Assembly: GCA_032622095.1 (NCBI GenBank)
Contig: CP136067.1
Coordinates: forward strand, 75,356,705 to 75,420,704
DNA: 64,000 bases
Source: Siphonodentalium dalli
Lineage: Eukaryota; Mollusca; Scaphopoda; Gadilida; Siphonodentaliidae
Direction: 5' to 3'
Of the stretch, positions 35,401 to 47,399 are shown in pieces. Under the pieces are notes generated by a model. That model was not told the DNA's origin and searched no databases. It saw only the letters and a program-made list of their open reading frames with translations. The stretch's first letter is position 1, and every line of letters starts with the position of its first letter. The translations under genes were made by a program, and so were the position numbers.

Positions 35401-38400
35401 GCAGTGCCTTTGTCATCTTTAAACAACACCAATAGACTCATTATGAAGATGACTATATATAAAATTGGTGGAAATCGGCGACTAACTAAATTCGTATCAA
35501 ATTTAGTGCCCCATTTCTCACCCAAACGGCACCAATTTGGCGTGTACCATATTATTAGATTCATTGTATCACGAAGATGAATATGTAACAATTTGGTGGA
35601 AATCGGCGCTAAAATAGTTGTTATCAGTTTGGTGCCCCTCTCCCCATCCGTGCTCCCCTATTTCGAACGGAGCTACTTTTGACATCTTTAAACCACACCA
35701 CTAGATCCGCCATAGCATGGAGATCATTATGAACAAGAAAACCATAGTCAGAAATGGTAACGCCACCAAGATCATATTATTAGCCATAAATATAAATTAT
35801 AATATAATTATAATATAAACTAGCTTTCAAATTCCATGTGGGAAATTTGGATACTTCCAGAAAATGTACCACGTTTTCCCGTTTCTCGTGTTATACATTA
35901 CATTCTTCAAGCTGTCTCGCTTTTTATTACATAAATTCATTTTCATTATAATTACCATGTTGTTTGCATCCTTCATAGAGCACACAAGTGTATTTTGCAC
36001 TAATCCATGGCTCAAATTCATTCATTTATATATTTTCATTTACATTACTTTTATGGCATGAAAGATATTTAAAATTTCACTGTTTTCAGTTACCAAGAAC
36101 ATCTGTAAAATATATTTTAATCAAAAGCTCATTATTTTCATTAGAAAGGCAACTACCTCACTGGTATTTAAATTCGCGCAGTATCCGTCGGTGCGCGAAG
36201 TTAAAACTGAGCGGAGTTTAGACCAAACCACAGGGAAACGAGAAGGCTATATAATATCGACGAGTTACATATACATTGCGGAAGGTTGGACCGACTATTA
36301 AGCGTTTATGACTATAATTTACTTGCGGGCAACCACGTGTAAACCATTAATGATATGTACATGTATGACGTAATTATATAGCAACAAATCATGGTAACAT
36401 CATTGATGTTGAAATACTTGTGAAAAATACACATATTGCAGGCTGAAGATGCACGAAAGCACGTTGCCCTATTCACAACGCTGACGTGACATCGTGACCA
36501 TACCGCCTGTGTTAGTTGATATGTCAATACAACACACCGCCAACTTTTGATTTTTTCTTATGAAAGTTTTCTATATGTGGTTGCAGTTTTACTTCTTTGG
36601 GTTCATCTAAATTATGTTTATAACTATTTCAATATCAGAATAATTATATGGAGCGTATAGACACCAGTCTTCACAACACATATTGATGATGCAGTTATGT
36701 TATATTTATGCACGATGTAAAGCCGTCGATCGTGATGGTGTTTAATATGCACACATATCTTCATTGACGATAAAGATCTCAAACTGTCATCAAATCCATT
36801 TACGAAAATAGTTTTGTCAGTTTTGAATTCACGCAGCTAGGTGCGCTTATTCAAAACTGAGCGAAAAATAGTATTGCGCGAATTTCCATACGAGTAAGGT
36901 ACCCGTAAATAATTTTCTATTCTAAATTTATGAATTATTTTCATGTCATGCCTGTTGATCAATGAATAATAGGGCTCAGATGAGTTGTGGGTCATGGACC
37001 ATAACCAAGTTGAAGCTGCACCACCATATCTCTTAACACTGTGGTCGTATTCTAGTTGATTGCTCCTTGCTTGAGTGGACCACACTGCATATCAACATTT
37101 GTTTTCATTGTTTGTGACTGCTTTATTCTTCATTATAGTTTTTGGGGGTATGATGCTATATTATGCAATTAAAAATCTAACTCAACATGATACAAATGAA
37201 GCCTCCTCTCTTAGAGCCAAGACAATAAACTATTTGGTGATAGGTTTTACATAGAGATGTGTAAATCAATCTAGTGGGTTCGACTAATATTTTGAGGACA
37301 CCTGGTTATCATATCGCCACGAAGAAACAGATGTTTTAAGAAATGTCCAGGTGGGCCTCTGTTCGTGGTGCTATACTGGCTAATTATTCGCAGCTTAAAA
37401 TAATTGTATCAGCTACATGTGCCCGACACTGATCGATATTTTAAGTTGTTCTAAAAATGAAAGAAATCCTCTGTAACTGGCAGATGTACCCTTGTCATAT
37501 ATGCCAGTATAGGAGAACCGTGAAAAGTCATAATTATGCTACTGACTGTGTTTTCTTTTATCTCAGAAAAAAACTAAATTTGACTGCACGATGTGACCAC
37601 TATTTTTGAACAGGCCTATACATTTCCATCTCTCTTGATAAATTGTATCTTTTTTGGACAATATCTTGAACAGGAATGACTCAATTTTATTATAATACAT
37701 GAGAACATGCCATCCTTTTGGCGGTTCAATTGAGGTCCCTCGTTTTGCAAGCAAGAATATATGTATCTCTTAAATAGAATGACAAATAAACTTTAAATGT
37801 TTCTTCTTTTATATGCTGGCTCACTATATGAATGCCCTGATTCCCGTCCCCATATAAATATGAAATTTGTGAAGATATAATTGTTCAAGTGACTTAATTC
37901 GATCACCATTTGTCAAGGTTGTGAAATTAGAACGAATTATGGAGATATCTATATTTAACATTGGTGGATATCGGCGACTAAAACATTCTTATGAATGCTA
38001 TATTGCTCCTCCACTCTCCATCCCTGACCTAAATGCACCAAGATGTGCCGTTGTTTAACGCACGTGATTTGATTCCTCGTCTCATGGAGAAGAACTGCGT
38101 GTATGAATTTAGTGGAAATAAGTGCTAACACATTTGTATCAGCTTTGGTGCCCCCCCCCCTGACTCGAACGGCGCCATATCATAGAGATGATTATGCATA
38201 AGTTTGGTGGAATCAGCGACAGATATATTTAATAATTTTTGCTGCCCTCCCATGTTCTACCCCTGACAACTGCGTCACTTTAGAAAATTTAAACCACACC
38301 ATTATCTTCCTCGTAAAAAGTTACCCCTGTCAGACCCATTTTGTGCCATCTAGATGGTCCCACATGAAGTTCTATAGAACAGACAGACGATCGCAGATGT

Positions 38401-39224
38401 AGGCACCAAAGGTGGCGTCTATATAACACACGATTTGATTCATCGTATCATTGGAGAAGAACGTGTATGGATTTGGTGGAAATTGGCGCTAAGCATACTT
38501 TTTATCAGTTTTTGTGACCCTCCCCTCCCTATCCCTGAATCAAGCGAAGCCACTTCACTGCATGAAAAGCGAGATTTATAAAATATAAATTTATGTCGCA
38601 TAAATTTAGGACCCTAAATTTATGCATGCATTTATGCATATTAAATTCGCCTTTATACAAAAATATAAATCTCGCATTTATATTTTTAAATCCCGCATAA
38701 ATGTCGCATTAATTTCGCTCATTACTGTAACCAACGGCGGGTTTAATTCTTGGCCCATAATTTAATTACTACCATGTGGATATGTGAGACATGTATCATT
38801 AACACGAGCTAACGGCTGGATACAGGTTTCTTTGTCTGCGAACAACTCTGATGCGAAGACGTGTGTGAATAAGATGGGAACTCATTTTACCAAGGGTAAG
38901 TTAACACATATGTGGCTATGAAATGAAGGTATTTCACAATTTATGTTGCCGATTCATTCTTTCATCAATTCGCAGCGTGATCGACACATGTCAAAATTAA
39001 TATTTGATTATACAGAGACGTCGGAATAAGGTTATTCTATCGCGTGAAAATGTGGTTTTGTGAGAGTGATTCCACCCTTAGCCAGATCGCAAATAAAATG
39101 CCGTACATTACAATTAAATATTTTGCTAAACAGGCTAAAATATCGCGTAAAATGTGGAGTTGGAAGCGAGATTTCACCCTTGGCTATGCAATTCATTGTA
39201 CAATATATCCATGATGTAATCCGG

Positions 39225-40505
39225 TTTTGAAGTTTAATCGCGTAAAATTGCAATTGTGTGTCATGGAAGGGTGATATCACCCTTTGCCAGCATAACATAT
39301 AAATTCATTGTACAATATATCCATGATGTAATCCCGTTTTGAAGTTATAATCGTATAAAACTGTGATCATGGAAGGGTGATATCACCCTTTGCCATTTCA
39401 CATATAAATTAATTGTACAATATATCCATGATGTAATCCCGGTTTCGAAGTTTTAATCGCGTAAACTTGTGGTCATGGAAGGGTGGTATCAGTGTCACCC
39501 TTTGCCATATCGCATATAAATCAATTGTACAGTAAGTCCATGATGCAATCCCGTTTTGAAGTTTGAATCGCGTAAAATTGCAATTGTGGTCATGGAAGGG
39601 TGATATCACCCTTTGCCAGCATCACATATAAATTCATTGTAAAATATATCCATGATGTAATCCCGTTTTGAATATTATAATCGTATAAAATTGTGATCAT
39701 GGAAGGGTGATATCACCCGTTGCCATTTCACATATAACTTCATTGTGCAATATATATCCATGATGTAATCCCGTTTCGAAGTTTTAATCGCGTAAAATTG
39801 TGGTCATGGAAGGGTGATATCAGTGTCACCCTTTGCCATATCGCATATAAATCAATTGTACAGTAAGTCCATGGTGCAATCCCGTTTTGAAGTTTGAATC
39901 GCGTAAAATTGCAATTGTGGTCACGGAAGGGTGATATCACCCTTTGTCAGCATCACATATAAATTCATTGTACAATATATCCTGATGTAATCCCGTTTTG
40001 AATATTATAATCGTATAAAATTGTGATAATGGAAGGGTGATATCACCCTTTGCCATTTTACATATAAATTCATTGTGCAATATATCCATGATGTAATCCC
40101 GTTTCGAAGTTTTAATCGCGTAAAATTGTGGTCATGGAAAGGTGATATCAGTGTCACCCTTTGCCTTATCACAAATAAATCAATTGTACAGTAATTCCAT
40201 GATGCAATCCCGTTTTGAAGTTTGAATCGCGTAAAATTGCCATTGTGGTCATGGAAGGGTGATATCACCCTTTACCATATCACATATAAATCCATTGTAC
40301 AGTAAATCCATGATGTAATCCCGTTTTGAAGTTTGAGTAGAGTAAAATTTTGGTGATGGAAGCGTGATATCACGCTTTGCCATATCGCATATAAATTCAT
40401 TGTACAATAAATCAGTGGTGTAACACAATTTTGAAGTTTTAATCCCGTAAAGTTGTTGCCTTGAAGGGCGATATCACTCTTTAGCAGAAAACAAAAATTC
40501 TTATT
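39225..40505. repeat. Satellite array with palindromic core, copy 2
   Basis: The duplicate of 33360-34640 at offset 5865, with the same order of monomer types and a handful of substitutions (for example the core near 40140 reads AGGTGATATCAGTG). Confidence 0.9.
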
Positions 40506-41116
40506 TTAGTTTGTTTATACTTATTTTCGATGTGATCACTTAATTATTTAATTTTTATTCTTTATTGTAGAGACTACGAAAATTGACGACGGCAAGATAC
40601 AACCATGATACAAAGTGCTACGTTCAAGTTGTTATATTTGTGACTGGTATAACCAACAATAGGACAGCATGTTGATGGCAAATTACTACACATGGAGATA
40701 CCAGAATCGGGGCGACACATATGTATATGTATAGTTAGATATACACATCAGTGTCGCCATATATGCTGGTTACAAGCCAAATGTCACCCTAAAGTATATT
40801 TCACAAATATATATATGGATATATATGTTCAAATCCAAATTTATACCGGGTATAAATGTGGATAGACTATAGTTTATAGCCAGAATGAATGTAGCTACAT
40901 ATATTTATGCAGGTTTATTCCGTGAATAACTTGTATAAATTTGAGTTTATAACCAGAATAAATGTAACTACATACATTTATGCAACTTTATTCAGTGAAT
41001 AAATTTGTATTTATGCATAAAAGGTAGACAATAAATGAATGCATAAACGTGCGAATAAATGCGAGTTTATCCTGCTGAATAAATGCGGGTTTATTCACTG
41101 AATAAATTGAGTATAA

Positions 41117-42642
41117 GGGCGCGTACACATGGCCAGCAAGAAAATATCAGGTATGCCCCATGTGACTTACTTGACCAATGAAATAAATAATACCGGAAAA
41201 TATCCGACGAAGGCAGCGCGCTGATATTTTATCGCCAATTGGTGATATGTGTTCACCTTGATAGGTGGCCATCGGTATCCGTTAACTAATCTCGCGGGGA
41301 TATGATCGTAACAATTCAAGCGCTCGAGTTATGATCCATCAATAGTATCGTCTGTTTCAACATACGACGTGTTTCCATTTTTTATTGGTTGTCAGAACCG
41401 CTGATGTATTATATATATGCATGTATATACGTGTGTGCAGAGACGTGACGACAGGGGGGGTTGGGGGTGTCCCACCCCCCAACTTTGGTCAAAATTTTCA
41501 ACAGTTGGAAATTGCATACCTGCCAAAACATTAGTTGGAAATTTCACACCAACAATAGGTTGAAAATGTTCTTGTATAGTTTGATTTTCAAAAAAAAACT
41601 TGGGGGAATTAATTTTTTTGGACCAATATTTGCATATTTTCCTATTTTTGGTAAAAAAATATGGTCTGAAATGGTTATCAGTTGGAAACTTTCCAACCTC
41701 ATGCAGGGGGTGACAGGTTGGAAATTTCCAACACTTGGAAAGCTTGTGTCCTGGTCCCTCCCCCATGGCCAGTCAAAAGTAAAAAACTGCTAGTTAATTT
41801 AAGAAAACAATATTGTCATACATTTGGTCAACATTGTCATTGGAATTGTCATCAGTTGTAAATTTTCCAACCTAAGTGGGGTGTCAGGTTTGAAATTTCC
41901 AACTCTATGAATGCTTGAGGATAGTCTAGATGGTAGGATTTTGCGATTTTCTTGTTAAGATTACAAAATTTTCGCATACCGGACCGAACCATGGTCTAAT
42001 ATTAGGTCTAAGAGCACTGAGGTGCAAGGGGTGCAAATGGAATTATAGAAAACTTGTGTTTGGTATGATTCTGATTCAAGGGGGGGGGGGGTGGTGCAGT
42101 TGGAATTTCCCAAGGTGGACAGACCCCAACGGAAACCCTCTAGCCACGTCCCTGTGTGTATGGGGATGCTTTATAATTTGGTACCTCACATGCCTTGACT
42201 TAGTTGTTTTACTTTAATTTGGACTGTATGTACGTTTCGAATAAGAAATTGTTGGCGGCTCCTCGCTCTTCTCGCATATGGGATGTGGCCCAGGGCCGAA
42301 CACACCAACGTCTGTTTAGATGTCGTTTCGTGTGTTCATGAAGAACACACATCCCTACTCCAACGACGAGGGCGCGTTCCTTTCTCGTTAAAATAGGTGG
42401 CATTTTAAATATTCCATAACACTTTATAACTCTATGAATATTCGATATGGACTATAGGTTGTTTGTCCGCAGTAATTCACTTCAACAAACACGACTAACA
42501 CTAGTCACATTGAGCTCAATCAACGCCATATAACCCGCCGCTTTCTCACGGGCGTAATCTTTGCAGCAAGAAAATATCAGAGTACAATTGTACCTGATAT
42601 TTTCTTGCAGATATTTTCTTGCAGCTTCATGTGTACGCGCCC
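41117..42642. mobile_element. PIF/Harbinger-type non-autonomous transposon with TAA duplication
   Basis: TAA at 41114-41116 and 42643-42645 flanks inverted ends GGGCGCGTACACATG and CATGTGTACGCGCCC. Extended inner matches are 'agcaagaaaatatcag' near 41140 and repeated 'gatattttcttgcag' near 42595. The unoccupied site GAGTATAAATGTC is preserved at 35245-35257 in the other duplicate. A 3-bp TAA/TTA target and GGGC-starting ends are typical of PIF/Harbinger. It is 1,526 bp with no transposase frame. 41450-41960 contains sequence related to 1380-1560 (runs of 'ttggaaatttc' and poly-G). Confidence 0.9.
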
Positions 42643-43373
42643 TAAATGTCGGCCTTTATTCATGAATAAATTGTGAATAAATGTGCATAAATTTCCGGAT
42701 TTATGCACCTTTATTCAGTGAATAAATTTCTGATTTATCCAGATTTATGCACATTTATCCGGAATTTATGCAATGAATAAATTCCAGTTTTCATGCAGTG
42801 CCTTTGTCATCTTTAAACAACACCAATAGACTCATTATGAAGATGACTATATATAAAATTGGTGGAAATCGGCGACTAACTAAATTCGTATCAAATTTAG
42901 TGCCCCATTTCTCACCCAAACGGCACCAATTTGGCGTGTACCATATTATTAGATTCATTGTATCACGAAGATGAATATGTAACAATTTGGTGGAAATCGG
43001 CGCTAAAATAGTTGTTATCAGTTTGGTGCCCCTCTCCCCATCCGTGCTCCCCTATTTCGAACGGAGCTACTTTTGACATCTTTAAACCACACCACTAGAT
43101 CCGCCATAGCATGGAGATCATTATGAACAAGAAAACCATAGTCAGAAATGGTAACGCCACCAAGATCATATTATTAGCCATAAATATAAATTATAATATA
43201 ATTATAATATAAACTAGCTTTCAAATTCCATGTGGGAAATTTGGATACTTCCAGAAAATGTACCACGTTTTCCCGTTTCTCGTGTTATACATTACATTCT
43301 TCAAGCTGTCTCGCTTTTTATTACACCAGCTGGAGGGCCCGACTTCGTCCGGGTTGTTCCCATGAATTCCAGC

Positions 43374-43566
43374 GTGACGGAATCACCAAATTTTACGGAA
43401 TTTCACTTTTCTGTGGCCTATAAAATCTAAAATTTTGACCAGTAGGGTACCGCTTAAAATGAAAAACATTGTACATACTATACCAAGTTGCTTAGTTATA
43501 TACAATTATATGTGTATTTAAGTATCATCTCACTCTGGGTCAAATTGTGTCCGTGACGGAATCACC
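43374..43566. repeat. GTGACGGAATCACC motif pair, left of the palindrome element
   Basis: The 14-bp near-palindromic motif occurs at 43374-43387 and 43553-43566, the second preceded by 'gtcc'. The same motif occurs beyond the other end of the adjacent transposon. Confidence 0.7.
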
Positions 43567-43699
43567 AACAAAAGTGCCATCAATATGAGGGTAGGTCCGT
43601 ATGGCAAGCCGTTTTCACATTTTCGATTGATTTGAACTTAAGTCCAATTATTTGGACTTAAGTCCAAATCATTGGACTTAAGTACAAATAATTGGACTT

Positions 43700-43880
43700 A
43701 AGTCCAAATAGCGAATTGTACTTAGGTCCAAATACCACATAATTGTGAATTCGGCGAGGAATTGTACTTAAGTCCAAATGAATTACACTTAAGTCCAAAT
43801 ACCGATATTTTCATCTATTTGGACTTAAGTCCAATTCCTCGCCGAATTAACAATTATGTGGTATTTGGACTTAAGTACAA
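43700..43880. repeat. Inverted repeat within the left palindrome block
   Basis: 'accacataattgtgaattcg' plus 'gcgaggaatt' is mirrored by 'aattcctcgc' plus 'cgaattaacaattatgtggt', so the left block is itself a hairpin with palindromes along both arms. Confidence 0.85.
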
Positions 43881-44539
43881 TTCATTTGGACTTAAGTCCA
43901 ATTCATATGTATAAGAAACGCCCCCATCATATATTAAGCAGGTCTGGTTTTGCTCATAGGGCGGAGTTGTGGGAAAATGGCCGTATATCGATAATAATGT
44001 TACCAGAGTCCGACCAGGTAGATAAAATACCACCCCTTGCTCTTTATAAATTTAACCTGATAAAAAAGTTACAACTTATGTACAGGGTCCACACTCGATC
44101 GAGGCTGCATGCACTAATGGAATTATGGCTGCTAATTTGTTTATATATAAAGCGTATGTTAACACTGATTCTGAGCAATATATAATGTAAATTATTTTTG
44201 CAATTTCCTTCTGACCAAGCTAATTGATGCAAAGAAGTCTCTGTATAGAATAGATTGACAAAGTTAACCGAGGCTGTGCTTCACGCAGTCATTACAATAG
44301 CAATAGAAGGGGAGTCACTCTAATCTGTTGTTTTGGCATAATTCGACTTTCGAATACACCCTTATTACATTGAGTTTGAAAACCGAGCAAATTATACAAA
44401 TAAGACACTTAGTAAATGCAATAAACGAAACTGCGTGTAGCCTACACTACATGCTGTCAAATAACAATTGAATCAAGTCGTGAATTAATTTTACTTCATT
44501 CATGCATGCAGTTAGCATTTATTAAGATGCCAATTCGGA

Positions 44540-44718
44540 TTCGAAACATTTTCAATCTCGGCATGCCGAAACAAGCCACGTGGCAAAGGGGACGTACGGA
44601 GTTAGTCTTGGAGTCAGGAATGCCCTGGTTAGTACGGAGTTTGACTGTCAATCAAAACCTGCAGGAATATACCATTACAAAGAAGGGGACTATCGTTTCA
44701 AACCAGATGAATTGGACT
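44540..44718 (+). other. Coding-like fragment inside the palindrome element
   Basis: One frame reads VAKGTYGVSLGVRNALVSTE, then FDCQSKPAGIYHYKEGDYRF and KPDELD before entering the palindrome array. Its composition (Gly, Tyr, Asp, balanced charge) looks more protein-like than other frames here, but there is no start codon, splice site or recognised family. It could be a captured exon or chance. Confidence 0.25.
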
Positions 44719-45211
44719 TAAGTCCAAATGAATTGGACTTAAGTCCAAATGAATTCACTAATTGGACTTAAGTCCAAATAAGGGTGTATTCGAAAGTCCA
44801 ATTATTGGACTTAAGTCCAATTATTTGGACTTAAGTCCAATTATTTGGACTTAAGTCCAATTATTTGGACTTAAGTCCAATATTTGGACTTAAGTCCGAA
44901 TCAATTCGCTAATTGGACTTAAGTCCAATTAATTTGGACTTAAGTCCAATTCATTTGGACTTAAGTCCAATTATTTGGACTTAAGTCCAAATAATTGGAC
45001 TTAAGTCCAAATAATTGGACTTAAGTTCAAATCAATCAAAAATGTGAAAACGGCTTGCCATAGGTCAGTACTATTGAAGAACCCTGCTCATTCAGCCAAA
45101 CTGACCTGGAAAAAGTTCTCAATGAGCAAAGTAGATACATTATACTTGCAGAAAAAAGCCGCATTGCCACACACTTGTGTGTATATTACTAGTTAACTCG
45201 GTTTGTTCGCC

Positions 45212-45247
45212 GTGACGAAATCACACAACGGGCGTGACGGAATCACC
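45212..45247. repeat. GTGACGGAATCACC motif pair, right of the palindrome element
   Basis: The variant GTGACGAAATCAC at 45212 and the exact motif at 45234-45247. Confidence 0.7.
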
Positions 45248-45867
45248 GTGCGATTTTTTTAGGTATAGTTTTTTGTGTAACAAGTACGGACATTGTCATA
45301 AAAGCATAAAACTTGGCACATGTGTATATTAGGTCCCACGTATTATTTTCAGATATGGGGGCAATCACGAAAATACTTTCCATGGCAACTGATGCTATGC
45401 GACTGTTTTTACCTTAGAAACGGGTTATTGGTAGGGGTTAAACCGTTATTTTACTAAAATATATGTGCAAAAAGGGGATACTATGGTAATTGAGGCAGAT
45501 TGTGATATGGGAAATGTGACAAAAATAACATTTCCACACATGCCTCACTATTAACCTAGAATGACCCTTGAGCTGCTTGAAGTGATATTTTGGTTCATTT
45601 GACCTTATGTGGCAAAATATGAAAATATGCGTTGACTGCGCATGCGCGCATCATTGATCCCCAGTCACACAATATCTGGTGTTTAAGAGATTGTATAGTG
45701 AGGGCAATGACCATTCCAAAATATATTCATTGGATAGTAATAATGAAATACAGAAGAAGCAACAACATTCCCCGATGACATGCTTATGATGCAAATACCC
45801 ATTATCGGTATCCATGGCCGCTTTTTCGTGGAATTCATGTTCCCATCTGCTTTCCGGATAAAGGCGC
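45248..45867. other. Intergenic, nothing recognised
   Basis: AT-rich; no gene or clear repeat. Confidence 0.4.
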
Positions 45868-46385
45868 GATTTGACCTTGAATTGACTATTTTTAAAGTCA
45901 AGGTCAGGTCGGGGTCATGATTGGACCCGCCCAAAACACTCCCCGGAGAAAAGTACCCCTAGGTATAAAATTTCGTCGAAATCCGTCCGTTTTATCCGAT
46001 TTGACCTTGAATTGACCATTTTGAAGGTCAAGATCAGGTCGGGATCACGATTTGACCCGTCCAAAATACCCCCCGGACAAAATTACCGCTAGGTATCAAA
46101 TTTCGTCGAAATCCGTCCGTTTTACCCGATTTGACCATGAATTGACCATTTTGAAGGTCAAGGTAAGATCGGGGTCACGATTTGACATGTCCAAAACACT
46201 CCCCGGACAAAAGTATCCCTAGGTATAAAATTTCGTCGAAATTCATCCGTTTTACCCGATTTAACCTTGGATTGACCATATTGAAGGTCAAGGTCAGGTC
46301 GGGGTCACGATTTGACCCGTCCAAAACACTCCCCGGACAAAAGTACCCCTAAAAATCAAATTTCGTCGAAACCCATCCTTGGTTA
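45868..46385. repeat. 130-bp tandem repeat, four units
   Basis: 'cgatttgaccttgaattgac' or close variants begin at 45868, 45998, 46128 and 46258, exactly 130 bp apart. Each unit carries 'aaggtcaggtcggggtca', 'ccccggacaaaagta' and 'aaatttcgtcgaaa'. Confidence 0.95.
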
Positions 46386-47399
46386 ACACACGATCGCATG
46401 CTTTCCAAAGGGTGTGGTAATTATCAATATCAGCACATGTGCTAATCTGTGTCGGACTATTTTATTGAGGATACCGCATTCGGGGTAACACTACAGCTTG
46501 TAAAGCGACCAATTCGCAGCTTTTACATCGACCTAATCCCGCATAACACCAGTGGATATTATATTTTCAAGCACAGTATACACCGGTGGCGTTAATAAGT
46601 TGGTGGATATCGGCGATAAAAAGTTGTTCTGCCCTCCACATTTTCTGCCCCTGACAACAACAGCGTCACTTTAGAAAATTCTAACCCGCACCATTATCTT
46701 TCTCGGAAAAAGTTACCCCTGTTAGACCCCTTTGGTGCCGTCTACATGGACCCCTGTGAAGTTCTATAGAACACAGACAGACAGACATTCGCAAATATAG
46801 CTATAGATATATATAAAGGTATGTGGCACGGGCTCAGTGGAATAAATCACTTCCAGTCTTTCTTTCACTTTCAGTCTTTCACTTCAAGTTGGTGAACATT
46901 AAATGTGTGTCACCCCTCCGTGCTTGCCATGAGGAGGGTACCACCCCCTCCCCCTGAATCCTGAATACCAGTTAATTTTGGGGGGTGAATCCTGAATACC
47001 AGTTAATTGGGGGGGGGGGGTGAATCCGGAATACATGTTAAGAAATATTATGCGATAAGTGACATACAAATTGACACCGGTCGCGTTATGAGGCCGTTAT
47101 GATACGATTAATGATACTTTATGATGGCATGGTGGTCGAATATGCCCAAGAAGCTATTCTACCCACTCATTCATACAGATAGCTAGCACAAAAATATTAT
47201 TTTGCGCCATCAAAACCTGGGTCCAAGATGTTTGCTTGAACCTGAATACCAGTTAATTCGGGGGTATGAATCCCGCGTACGGCTTCAAAACACCCTGAAT
47301 CCCGCGTACCGAAAGGGGGGGGGGTGATACAATCCTTGAGGGCTGATTGAAATGCTACGCTGAGGAGTCATTTAAGCATACCGATGATGGAAAATAAAT
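46386..47399. other. Repeat-derived intergenic sequence
   Basis: 46590-46800 resembles 32380-32530 of the duplicated segment ('gcgtcactttagaaaatt', 'gaagttctatagaacac'). 46930-47330 has repeated 'cctgaataccagttaatt' with poly-G tracts at 47010 and 47318. No gene. Confidence 0.55.

Larger units (their letters stand above)
30080..35930. repeat. Tandem segmental duplication, copy 1 (5,851 bp)
   Basis: It matches 35931-43324 nearly base for base. The offset is 5851 up to about 30735, then 5865 because copy 2 has 14 extra bases near 36587, then 7394 after the insertion at 41117. Only scattered single-base differences were noticed. The last bases 'cgctttttattac' end both copies. No gene is recognised within. 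Contents are palindromic AT-rich repeats, the satellite at 33360-34640, and several units of a 'gtggaaatcggcgctaa' family (about 32070, 32260, 32620, 35470, 35600). Confidence 0.95.
35931..43324. repeat. Tandem segmental duplication, copy 2 (7,394 bp)
   Basis: The same content as copy 1 in the same orientation, directly abutting it, plus a 1,526-bp transposon with its 3-bp target duplication and a 14-bp indel. 5851+14+1529 equals 7394 exactly. Very few substitutions between copies imply a recent event, an allelic duplication or an assembly artefact. Confidence 0.95.
43602..45060. mobile_element. TIR transposon made largely of a CTTAAG-centred palindrome array
   Basis: TA at 43600-43601 and 45061-45062 flanks inverted ends TGGCAAGCCGTTTTCACATT and its inverse. 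The TIR continues inward through 'gattgatttgaacttaag'. The sub-terminal blocks 43630-43905 and 44708-45030 hold about 10 and 14 copies of TTGGACTTAAGTCCAA or variants, several at exact 20-bp spacing. No transposase is present. An inner inverted pair (44340-44367 and 44777-44803, 'cgaatacacccttatt') suggests a nested or older terminus. The TA target fits Tc1/mariner-like mobility, but the family is unknown to me. Confidence 0.85.

Noticed and set aside
30461-37754. Pairs of identical ORFs at 30461/36312, 30972/36837 and 31698/37563
   Set aside because: Duplicated with the 5.85-kb segment; none has a recognisable domain, and conservation reflects recency rather than selection.
43630-45030. CRISPR-like regularly spaced palindromic repeats
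   Set aside because: The repeats are 16 bp with 4-bp AT-rich spacing, no unique spacers, in a eukaryotic TIR element with no cas genes.
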